From Neisseria montereyensis (GTDB taxonomy: Bacteria; Pseudomonadota; Gammaproteobacteria; Burkholderiales; Neisseriaceae): DNA of 64,000 nt. Of the stretch, positions 17,221-24,811 are shown piece by piece (the stretch's first letter is position 1; every line of letters starts with the position of its first letter). Where the stretch lies: the NCBI RefSeq assembly GCF_024834045.1, contig NZ_JANUXW010000002.1:186001-250000 (forward strand). The letters run 5' to 3'. The position numbers and the translations under genes were made by a program. The notes beneath the pieces were generated by a model. That model saw only the letters and a list, made by a program, of their open reading frames with translations, had not been told where the DNA came from and searched no databases.

Positions 17221-17940
17221 ATGATAGCCGTTATCGGCGGCAGCGGCCTAACCCGTTTGCCGGAACTACACATCACTCAGCGCCGTATTGTGCGTACCCC
17301 GTACGGATTAACCAGCAGCCCGTTATTGTTTGGCAAACTGGGCAGCCGCGATATTGTTTTTCTAGCCCGCCACGGGCTGAATCATTCATTGGCACCGCAT
17401 GAAATCAATTATCGCGCCAATATCTGGGCTTTGGATTCCGTCGGCGCGGAAAATATTGTTGCCGTGTCTTCCGTGGCCGCGTTGAATGAATCTTTCGAGC
17501 CCGGTTCTTTGGTGATGCCTGATGATTTGATTGACTACACATTTAACCGTGCCAGCACATTTTTTGAAGGCAAATCGCAAGAAGTGGTGCATACCGATTT
17601 TTCTTATCCCTATGATAGTGAATTCCGCAAAGCCTTGCTGGAACATGCCGCTTCGCACGGCACGCCTATGTATAACCAAGCGGTTTACGGCTGTATTCAA
17701 GGCCCGCGCTTACCGACCCGTGCCGAAGCGCGCCGCTACCGCCAAGATGGTGTAGACGTTATTGGTATGACCGGTATGCCCGAAGCGGTATTGGCGCGGG
17801 AATTGTCGCTGCCTTATGTGCATATTTGCGGTGTAACCGGTATGGCTTGCGTGGCAGCCAGTGACAATGATGCGGATAGCTGTAATTTGAATGCACTCGG
17901 TGCGATTGAGAAAATCCGCCGGCTATTGGTAGATTTATAG
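17221..17940 (+). CDS. S-methyl-5'-thioinosine phosphorylase-like (PNP/MTAP family)
   Basis: 239 residues. N-terminal AVIGGSG phosphate loop, then FLARHGLNHSLAPHEINYRA with the conserved RHG and H-x-x-N-Y-R-A-N of the MTAP/MTIP branch, and IGMTGMPEAVLARELSLPY with the substrate-binding Met and catalytic Asp region. Members phosphorolyse methylthioadenosine or methylthioinosine to recover purine and methylthioribose-phosphate. The short length and sequence look like the bacterial MTIP subgroup. The stop codon TAG overlaps an uptake sequence, and a second copy follows before mog. Confidence 0.85.
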   Translation: MIAVIGGSGLTRLPELHITQRRIVRTPYGLTSSPLLFGKLGSRDIVFLARHGLNHSLAPHEINYRANIWALDSVGAENIVAVSSVAALNESFEPGSLVMPDDLIDYTFNRASTFFEGKSQEVVHTDFSYPYDSEFRKALLEHAASHGTPMYNQAVYGCIQGPRLPTRAEARRYRQDGVDVIGMTGMPEAVLARELSLPYVHICGVTGMACVAASDNDADSCNLNALGAIEKIRRLLVDL

Positions 17941-17969
17941 GCCGTCTGAAAGAATATAGGCCGTCTGAA
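17939..17969 (+). repeat. Tandem direct uptake sequences
   Basis: AGGCCGTCTGAA at 17939-17950 and again at 17958-17969, same orientation, each preceded by AT and followed by AG. They fill the gap between the phosphorylase and mog genes; the first overlaps the stop codon. Confidence 0.9.
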
Positions 17970-17982
17970 AGTGGTGAATAAA

Positions 17983-18564
17983 ATGAATGCGAACTTGGAA
18001 ACCGTAACCATCGGCCTGCTTTCGGCCAGCGACCGTGCCAGCAGCGGCGTATATCGTGATGAGGGAATTCCCGCTTTGAAAACATGGCTGGCGTCGGCTG
18101 TTTGCAATCCGATTCGTTTTGTCGAGGCGCTGGTACCGGATGAGCGCGATACCATCGAAGCGGCGCTATGCAAAATGGCCGATAGAGATGGTTGCCATCT
18201 TGTTTTCACTACCGGCGGCACCGGCCCGGCTGTCCGCGATATTACTCCGGAAGCAACCTTAGCCGTAGTCGATAAGGAAATGCCCGGCTTTGGCGAGCAA
18301 ATGCGCCAAATCAGCCTTTATTATGTGCCGACGGCGATTCTTTCGCGGCAAACGGCGGGTATTCGGGGCAAATGCCTGATTGTCAACCTGCCCGGACGCC
18401 CGAAAGCAATCGCGGAAACACTCGGCGGTGTGCGTGATGAAAGCGGCAATATCAAAGTGCACGGGCTGTTTAGCGCGATTCCGTATTGCATTGATTTAAT
18501 CGGCGGCGCGTTTATCGAAACCGATGAGGCGGTTTGCAAAGCATTTCGCCCGAAAAGTTCATAA
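17983..18564 (+). CDS. mog: Molybdopterin adenylyltransferase (Mog)
   Basis: About 193 residues from the ATG at 17983; GTG codons just upstream lie against the uptake sequence and are less likely. MoCF/MogA fold: FTTGGTGPAVRDITPEAT is the signature loop, with the catalytic Asp, and GKCLIVNLPGRPKAI the second signature. It adenylates molybdopterin before molybdenum insertion. The ribosome site is weak. It lies 42 bases after the phosphorylase gene with only uptake sequences between them, so co-transcription is likely though no functional link is known. Confidence 0.9.
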   Translation: MNANLETVTIGLLSASDRASSGVYRDEGIPALKTWLASAVCNPIRFVEALVPDERDTIEAALCKMADRDGCHLVFTTGGTGPAVRDITPEATLAVVDKEMPGFGEQMRQISLYYVPTAILSRQTAGIRGKCLIVNLPGRPKAIAETLGGVRDESGNIKVHGLFSAIPYCIDLIGGAFIETDEAVCKAFRPKSS

Positions 18565-18694
18565 GCTGTTATGATAGGAAATAATATTACCCGATAGACC
18601 TGCAATTAGGGTTTATTTTGTTTTTAATGAATGCCTGCCGCAAGATTGGGAACAAGCAGGATACATGGGTTTATAAGGATGAATTTAATATATG

Positions 18695-18723
18695 AGGCCG
18701 TCTGAAAATGTTTCAGACGGCCT
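18695..18723. terminator. Uptake-sequence hairpin terminator after mog
   Basis: AGGCCGTCTGAAA, short loop, exact complement; lies between mog and rluB. Confidence 0.8.
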
Positions 18724-18812
18724 GTCATCGCTAATAAACGTTGTATTCGGTTTGATAAACATGAGCCGCAGAAGAACCGTTGCCTGTTGGGGCGGCGTGT
18801 TAGGAGAGTTTG

Positions 18813-19859
18813 ATGAGCAGTAAAAAAAATACCGGTAGTAAACGCGAATGGCGCGATGGCGGCAGCACGAAAAAGGCTGCCGGTCGTAAACCTGAAACCC
18901 GTTTTTCAGACGGCCGTAAACATTCGGACGGCCATAAAGGTAAGGCAGAAAGCAACCGCAAAGCGGCTGCCGCTACAACAAGCGCGGCGCCTAAAACTCA
19001 GGCAACCCGTGCGAAAAAATTGGTTGTGCGCAGCCCCAATCAGAAAATTGTCGAGCGTGCCCGCGATTTAAAGGAAAAGCGTTCCGATTTAGGCAGCTTC
19101 GAGCCCGTGCGCCTGCAAAAAGCTTTGGCCGCTTCCGGTGTCGGTTCGCGGCGTGAGATGGAAGAATGGATTGCACAAGGCTTGGTGACGGTGAACGGTA
19201 AAAAAGCGCAGCTTGGCGATAAGGTTTCCCCCGATGATCATGTGTTGGTAAAAGGCAATGTGATTAAGCTGAAATGGCCCGACCGCCTGCCGCGTATTAT
19301 TTTGTATTATAAGCAAGAAGGCGAAATCGTATCGCGCGATGATCCGCAAGGGCGGGTGAGTATTTTCGACCGCTTGCCGCAGGCAGCCAGCAGCCGTTGG
19401 GTGGCCATCGGCCGTTTGGATATCAATACCAGCGGCTTGCTGATTCTGACTACTTCGGGCGAATTGGTAAACCGTTTTGCCCATCCCAGTTTTGAAGTGG
19501 AACGCGAATATGCCGTGCGCGTGTTGGGCGGTTTAACAACCGAGCAGATGAAAATGCTCACCGAAGAAGGTGTGATGCTGGAAGATGGTTTGGCTAAGGT
19601 TGAACGCATCTACGAGCAAGGCGGGGAAGGGGCGAATAAGTGGTATAACGTGGTGATTAAAGAGGGGCGCAACCGTGAGGTGCGACGGATTTTCGAGAGC
19701 CAAGGTTTAACCGTGAGCCGGTTGGTGCGCGTCGGGTTCGGCCCGATTGGATTGCCGAATCGTTTAAAACGCGGGCAGTTTTATGAGTTGAACCCTGCCG
19801 AAGTGGCCAATATTATGAAGTGGGCGGATATGCCGCTGCCGGGCAGCCGCCGCCGTTAA
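18813..19859 (+). CDS. rluB: 23S rRNA pseudouridine synthase RluB
   Basis: 348 residues. A basic, low-complexity N-terminal tail of about 90 residues precedes an S4 RNA-binding domain (VRLQKALAASGVGSRREMEE) and the RsuA-type synthase domain with GRLDINTSGLLILTT (catalytic Asp), FAHPSFEVEREYAVRV and EGRNREVRRIFESQG. RluB makes pseudouridine 2605 in 23S rRNA. AGGAGAG precedes the ATG at 18813. Part of the tail (FSDGRK) is encoded by an uptake sequence. Such basic tails are usual in neisserial RluB. Confidence 0.92.
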   Translation: MSSKKNTGSKREWRDGGSTKKAAGRKPETRFSDGRKHSDGHKGKAESNRKAAAATTSAAPKTQATRAKKLVVRSPNQKIVERARDLKEKRSDLGSFEPVRLQKALAASGVGSRREMEEWIAQGLVTVNGKKAQLGDKVSPDDHVLVKGNVIKLKWPDRLPRIILYYKQEGEIVSRDDPQGRVSIFDRLPQAASSRWVAIGRLDINTSGLLILTTSGELVNRFAHPSFEVEREYAVRVLGGLTTEQMKMLTEEGVMLEDGLAKVERIYEQGGEGANKWYNVVIKEGRNREVRRIFESQGLTVSRLVRVGFGPIGLPNRLKRGQFYELNPAEVANIMKWADMPLPGSRRR

Positions 19860-19873
19860 AAATGGTTATCTAA

Positions 19874-19911
19874 AAACAAAGCCGTCTGAAATATTTCAGA
19901 CGGCTTTGTTT
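19874..19911. terminator. Uptake-sequence hairpin between rluB and the sensor kinase
   Basis: Eighteen-base perfect arms around a two-base loop, with A tract on one side and T tract on the other, so it works for both convergent genes. Confidence 0.9.
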
Positions 19912-19925
19912 AAATCGCCAAAAGC

Positions 19926-21317
19926 TTATTTTGATTCGGCTAATTTTTTCTGTTTAGGTAGGATAAAACGAATCCGCAAGCCGTTTGGCTTCACGTTTTC
20001 GGCAATAATCTTGCCGGAGTGTTGGTTGATAATATGTTTGGTAATTGCCAAGCCCAAGCCGGTACCGGGTTTGTGGGCGCTGCTGTCGGCACGGTAGAAA
20101 GCGGTGAAGATATGCGGCAGCTGCATTTCATCCACGCCGGCGCCGTTGTCGGTCACATCAACCAGCCAGTTTTTTGAGTCCTGATACAGTTTTACCGTGA
20201 TGGTGCTACCTTCGGGGCTATATGCCATCGCATTGCGGATAACATTATCGAATGCACGGTAGAGAAAACCTTCGTTGGCAGGGAAAGAAGCGGTGTCGGC
20301 CACTTTTTCGATTTGCAACAACAATTTTTGATTGTTTTGTTGGGCAACGGCTTGGCTGTCTTCCACCAGTTGGGTGAAAAACGGCACCAGAGTCAGATTG
20401 TCTTTTTCCAGCGGTACGTTCGAGGTTTCCAAGCGCGACAGCGTGAGCAATTCGCCGACTAATGTGTCCATTCGGGTTAGCTCACCTTCGAGGCGTTTGA
20501 TATATTGCTCTTGTTTGTGCGGCTGCGCCTGTATTAGGCCGACAATGGCCTGCATCCGCGCCAGAGGCGATCGCATTTCATGGGATACATGGTGCAACAG
20601 GTGGCGCTCTTTGGAAACCAGTTGTTGCAGTTGTGCGGCCATTTTATCGAACTGGGCGGCCAGATGGGAAAGTTCGTCGTCACGATCATTCATTTGTTGG
20701 GCAATACGGGTTTCCAAATCACCCGCTGCCAAACGGTTCATGCCCGAGCCGAGAATTTTGATGGGCTTGGTAATATTGTTGGTCAGAATATAGGCTAGCA
20801 GTAGGCCGACTAAGATAATGAACGTAAGAATAATAAATTCGTGCCAGATAGGCGCTAATTCCAATCCGGGAATAAACAGCGGGCTGGGTAGGCGTTGAAT
20901 CTGCTGGCTGTCCCAATTGCGGATAAAAAACAGATATTCTTCACCCCAACGGTCGAATTCGATATGGGCCAGATGCGAATCGGGATTTTCTAATGCGAAT
21001 TCGCGGGCGGTATGTATGGTTTGCTCATCAATCGGACGTTCGAGAATGTCTTGAAGCAAATCGCCGGAAATCACAAATACGTTTTCGGAAACGGGATTGT
21101 CGCGCCATTCGTTGAGAATCTCACGCGCCCCTTGTTCGCCGCGTACTTTAAATGCGGAAATGGCGCTGCCCATCAAAGTGGTTTCAATAGTGCGGCGTTG
21201 CTGGAATTGATTTTCGGCAATGGTATTTTGCACCAACCAGAAAGAAAAACTCGCCACAAAGATGGCACAGATAATCACTGCGCAAAATGTGGCGAATATA
21301 CGTTGAAACAGTTTCAT
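19926..21317 (-). CDS. misS: Sensor histidine kinase, MisS/CpxA-like
   Basis: 463 residues: membrane segment at about 10-30, periplasmic domain to about 155, second membrane segment about 160-182, HAMP, then DHp with HHVSHEMRSPLARMQAI (phospho-acceptor His), N box DNVIRNAMAYSP, G1 DNGAGVDE and G2 GTGLGLAI. It matches neisserial MisS, the envelope-stress kinase that controls capsule, lipooligosaccharide and Dsb genes. Lies 25 bases after its regulator in one operon. It has an intact kinase core. Confidence 0.88.
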   Translation of the reverse strand: MKLFQRIFATFCAVIICAIFVASFSFWLVQNTIAENQFQQRRTIETTLMGSAISAFKVRGEQGAREILNEWRDNPVSENVFVISGDLLQDILERPIDEQTIHTAREFALENPDSHLAHIEFDRWGEEYLFFIRNWDSQQIQRLPSPLFIPGLELAPIWHEFIILTFIILVGLLLAYILTNNITKPIKILGSGMNRLAAGDLETRIAQQMNDRDDELSHLAAQFDKMAAQLQQLVSKERHLLHHVSHEMRSPLARMQAIVGLIQAQPHKQEQYIKRLEGELTRMDTLVGELLTLSRLETSNVPLEKDNLTLVPFFTQLVEDSQAVAQQNNQKLLLQIEKVADTASFPANEGFLYRAFDNVIRNAMAYSPEGSTITVKLYQDSKNWLVDVTDNGAGVDEMQLPHIFTAFYRADSSAHKPGTGLGLAITKHIINQHSGKIIAENVKPNGLRIRFILPKQKKLAESK

Positions 21318-21342
21318 TTAGCTGTTTTATCTTTATAAGAAA

Positions 21343-22020
21343 TCAGTTTTTAACAAACAGGTAGCCCAAGCCGCGCACGGTTTGGATTAGAGAGGCATCA
21401 CCGAGTTTGTGGCGGATACTGGAAATATGCACATCGATGCTGCGGTCGAACTTGGCCAGTTTGCGGTCGAGCGCTTCTACCGACAAGGTTTCTTTGCTCA
21501 CTACTTGGCCGGCATGACGCATCAGCACTTCAAGCAGGTTGAATTCGGTGCTGGTCAGCTCAAGCGGAACGTCTTTAATGGCTGCTTGGCGTTTGGCCGG
21601 ATAAAGCACCACATCGCTAACGGAAATGCTGTTGGGGCTGGCACTTTGTTCGCCCGATTGTTGTGCGCGGCGCAAGATGGCGTTGATGCGTGCCAACAGC
21701 TCGCGCGGTGTGCAGGGTTTCGGTACATAATCGTCGGCACCCATTTCCAAGCCGATAATACGGTCGATATCATCGCCTTTGGCAGTTAGCATGATGATGG
21801 GCACCTTGCTTTGGTTGCGGACGTTTTTCAATACGTCCAAGCCGTTCATTTTCGGCATCATGGAATCCAACACAACCACATCGTATTGGCCGGAAAGGAT
21901 TTCCTGAACACCGGCTTCACCGTCGGGTACGCTGTTGACGTTTAAGCCTTCGGCCGTTAGGTATTCGGTTAATAATTCGGTTAACAAAGCATCATCATCT
22001 ACCAATAATACGCGACTCAT
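21343..22020 (-). CDS. misR: OmpR-family response regulator, MisR/CpxR-like
   Basis: 225 residues: receiver domain with D8-D9-D10, phospho-acceptor D52 in VVLDSMMPKMNG, and Lys in DDYVPKPC; then a winged-helix DNA-binding domain ending LIQTVRGLGYLFVK. It closely resembles MisR of N. meningitidis. First gene of the misR-misS operon. The MisR/MisS pair senses envelope disturbance and regulates outer-membrane and protein-folding genes. Confidence 0.9.
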   Translation of the reverse strand: MSRVLLVDDDALLTELLTEYLTAEGLNVNSVPDGEAGVQEILSGQYDVVVLDSMMPKMNGLDVLKNVRNQSKVPIIMLTAKGDDIDRIIGLEMGADDYVPKPCTPRELLARINAILRRAQQSGEQSASPNSISVSDVVLYPAKRQAAIKDVPLELTSTEFNLLEVLMRHAGQVVSKETLSVEALDRKLAKFDRSIDVHISSIRHKLGDASLIQTVRGLGYLFVKN

Positions 22021-22171
22021 GGTTTGTCCTTTACCTTTTCTGGTTATGGCTGCGCAATAAAAAATATGCAGCCGAAATGATTGTTAATCTTAACATGCAA
22101 ATCAGCTTTCTTGATAGCGTGTACTTCTATGCTTTTGCGCTTTTTTGCAATGCATCGGGCGGCCTTTACAT

Positions 22172-22183
22172 TTCAGACGGCCT
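22172..22183 (-). repeat. Single uptake sequence
   Basis: Full 12-base AG-type uptake sequence downstream of pglL and upstream of misR, without an inverted partner. Confidence 0.9.
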
Positions 22184-22208
22184 GTTTTACCTACTGCTAA
22201 AGGGGCTT

Positions 22209-24032
22209 TTATTCTCCGCATGTTTTGGCCTCGGGGTGCTGCCGGTGGAAGGCCGTACAATCGGTAGAAATTTGTTTTTCCAAAGCTTTTAACACGCCGT
22301 TGCTGCGGATTTTGTCGGCATAATGGGGCATCATATAAGGATAATAGCGGTAGGTATGATGCAGCCATTGTTCGGCCTGTTGCGTTTCCCCTGAACGGTA
22401 GCGGTATAAACCGACCTGATAAGTGCTGGAATAGGGGCGGTACATTAAGGCTTGTTGCGCCGCTTCTGCCGCCCACAAATAAATCGCACTGTCGGCAGGG
22501 TTTACCTTTCGGGTTAACGACAGTTGCGCATAATAGCGCAGCATCGGTTCGGTGGCGGCAATTTCCCTTAAGCCGTTTATTTTGTCTGCCGCCTGTAAGG
22601 CCGTTTCATTTTTTAAACGGCGGTCGAATGCGGTTAAATCGTTATAGGCAAAGCCGAGCCGCACAATCGCCGCCAGTATCAATACGGCCAATACCGAGCC
22701 GCCGATATTGTATCGGCGTGCAAGGGCATGAGTATCGGTTATATCGTTTTCTTGCGCCGGCGAAAGGCTGGCCATAATCGCAAACGGCACCAAAAAGTAG
22801 ATATACCAAAGCGGATATTCGAGCATGCTGTGGCAAAGCGATACCGTCATTAAAGACAATAGCAGCAGCGATGCCATATTGGCAGGCCGTCTGAACATGC
22901 GCTTGATAACGGCCAAAAAGCCCAATACCACCACTAAGGTGCCGGCCAAACCCATTTCAGATAATAATTGCAATATCAAATTGTGCGAATGTGTAAACAG
23001 AACATTCAATAAATTATTGCTGAAGCCGTTTGCCTGACCGTCTATTAAGAAGCCTTGCTGCGCATAGCTGCCCCAACCGTATCCCCAAACTGGGGCGGAT
23101 AAGAATATCATCCATGCCTTATGCCATTCGATATCGCGGGCGGAGCCGCCGAAGCTGCCGCCTTCCACCCGTGCCAGCGCGGTATCGTATTGCACGCCGG
23201 ATAGCCAATCCAGCAAATAACTCATACCGAATTGAACCGCTACCGTACACATAAGGGCAAAAGCGATAATCACAACAATACGGTTGGCTGCGCGCCCTGC
23301 ATATAAGCGCCATAGCGGCAGCAGTAAGCCCACACCGATAACATAAGTAAAAATCGTGCGCGAGTTTACCAATCCTAAAGCAGATGTCAGTGCCAGCACC
23401 CAAATGAATCCCAACCAGCCCGGCATCCGGCGCTGCGACCACAAATAAGATGCCGCCAGCACGCCCCACATCAGATAATGCCCTAAATGATTACGCTGGC
23501 CGAGCTGACCGTTCACTTCACGCAAACCGCGATAGGCAATAATGCCGCGAAACATGCTATCCGATGCCCAACCTGTAAACTGCATTAGGGCGACAGCGGC
23601 TTGTAGCAGTGCGCCGATGACCAATGCCCAGGCGAATATTGATACTACGCGTTCCTGCCCGATATCTGCTACCCAGCCACGGCATGCCCAAGCAGCCAGA
23701 GCAAGGATAATAAACGCCGATACGGCCATATCGCTCATGCCCGGATAAACCAGATTCATCACCCGTGCCTGCAACCACCAAAATGCCGCCAATACTAAAA
23801 AATAGACCGAAGCGGCAGGCAGCTTCACATTCAGACGGCCTGTTAGCGCGGTGAGTAACAGCAATACTGCCGCACCCGATAAAGAAGCGGCTTCCAAATA
23901 AAAGCTGGAAAGCGGGCCGACCCGGTAAAGCGAGAGAAAAGGCCCCGCACCTATCCATAGAAAACAAAGCCATAGCGGCCATAAACGCCATGCCCATACC
24001 GTTTCTTGGCCGTCTGAAAAGCGGCTATACAT
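22209..24032 (-). CDS. pglL: Pilin O-oligosaccharyltransferase, PglL/O-antigen ligase family
   Basis: 607 residues from the ATG at 24032. About eleven membrane segments in the first 430 residues, the Wzy_C-type conserved stretch NGQLGQRNHLGHYLMWG, and a large C-terminal periplasmic part with TPR-like content (EATEPMLRYYAQLSL, SGETQQAEQWLHHTYRYYP). This is the PglL layout, which moves lipid-linked glycans onto Ser of pilins and lipoproteins in the periplasm. Its start overlaps the stop of the upstream DUF2069-like gene by 8 bases. Several uptake sequences lie within the gene. No mononucleotide tract suggesting phase variation was seen. Confidence 0.85.
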   Translation of the reverse strand: MYSRFSDGQETVWAWRLWPLWLCFLWIGAGPFLSLYRVGPLSSFYLEAASLSGAAVLLLLTALTGRLNVKLPAASVYFLVLAAFWWLQARVMNLVYPGMSDMAVSAFIILALAAWACRGWVADIGQERVVSIFAWALVIGALLQAAVALMQFTGWASDSMFRGIIAYRGLREVNGQLGQRNHLGHYLMWGVLAASYLWSQRRMPGWLGFIWVLALTSALGLVNSRTIFTYVIGVGLLLPLWRLYAGRAANRIVVIIAFALMCTVAVQFGMSYLLDWLSGVQYDTALARVEGGSFGGSARDIEWHKAWMIFLSAPVWGYGWGSYAQQGFLIDGQANGFSNNLLNVLFTHSHNLILQLLSEMGLAGTLVVVLGFLAVIKRMFRRPANMASLLLLSLMTVSLCHSMLEYPLWYIYFLVPFAIMASLSPAQENDITDTHALARRYNIGGSVLAVLILAAIVRLGFAYNDLTAFDRRLKNETALQAADKINGLREIAATEPMLRYYAQLSLTRKVNPADSAIYLWAAEAAQQALMYRPYSSTYQVGLYRYRSGETQQAEQWLHHTYRYYPYMMPHYADKIRSNGVLKALEKQISTDCTAFHRQHPEAKTCGE

Positions 24033-24399
24033 GTTCGGCCGCCTTTCTTTGTTGGCGCACATACATCAGGCAGGCGCTAAAAAAAGCAAGCGAGCAGAGC
24101 AAAGCAAAAGCTGCACAAGCTTTGCTGGCGGCAGATGCATCAAACAGCCTAACCACGGCCTCGGCAAAATAAGGCAAAACCAACAGGCTGCTATATTGAA
24201 AAGTATAAATCCGGCCTTTCAATATTCCGCTTAACGGCAGGCACAAAGGCAGGGCTTTTAAAGCCAGCCACGAACCGCCCGGGCGCAGCGGTGCCAGCCA
24301 TAGTTCCCATGCCAGACTGATGGCGATGAGCGCACATAAGCTGATAACGGCAGCCTGATAAGCTTTACTAGATTTGGTATGGTTTGAAGGTGTATTCAT
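24025..24399 (-). CDS. DUF2069-like small membrane protein
   Basis: 124 residues with four membrane segments (about 15-35, 40-60, 65-85, 92-112). The pattern WLALKALPLCLPLSGILKGR followed by YTFQYSSLLVLPYFAEAVVR is the DUF2069 signature. Function unknown; members are scattered through beta- and gammaproteobacteria. It overlaps pglL by 8 bases, so they are co-translated. Confidence 0.82.
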   Translation of the reverse strand: MNTPSNHTKSSKAYQAAVISLCALIAISLAWELWLAPLRPGGSWLALKALPLCLPLSGILKGRIYTFQYSSLLVLPYFAEAVVRLFDASAASKACAAFALLCSLAFFSACLMYVRQQRKAAEHV

Positions 24400-24755
24400 A
24401 GTTTATGGGTAGGATTCTATATAGGCCGTCTGAAGCGAATAGTTGGAAAAAACGGGGGTGGGTCGGAAGTTGTGTTATCACCCGTTTAGAGCGGCCATAC
24501 CGTTTCAGACGGCCGGAAAAGAAAATAGTTTACTATTGCCGCTATCTTTAATTACCGAATAAAGAATATTTCAGAATATTGGTAGGATTTTATTCATTGG
24601 ACATTTTATTATTGTGGACGAATCACGGGTTAAAGACAATAAAAACATCTTCAAAGCCAAGCTGATTTTTATAGAATAGGTAAGGGTAAAATAGTTTTTA
24701 TGGTTATTTTTTATCATACGCTTATTTAAAACAAACGGGTAGATAGGAATATAGA
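24400..24755. other. Intergenic region upstream of the DUF2069 gene
   Basis: About 355 bases, AT-rich, no gene seen. Uptake sequences at 24423-24434 (plus) and 24504-24514 (minus) form a widely spaced inverted pair. Should contain the promoter of the DUF2069-pglL operon. Confidence 0.6.
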
Positions 24756-24784
24756 AGGCCGTCTGAAAAAGCTTCAGACGGCCT
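24756..24784. terminator. Uptake-sequence hairpin after relA
   Basis: AGGCCGTCTGAA, five-base loop, exact complement; 28 bases past the relA stop. Confidence 0.85.
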
Positions 24785-24811
24785 GTCGGTTATTAGATAT
24801 AGATTCTAAGT

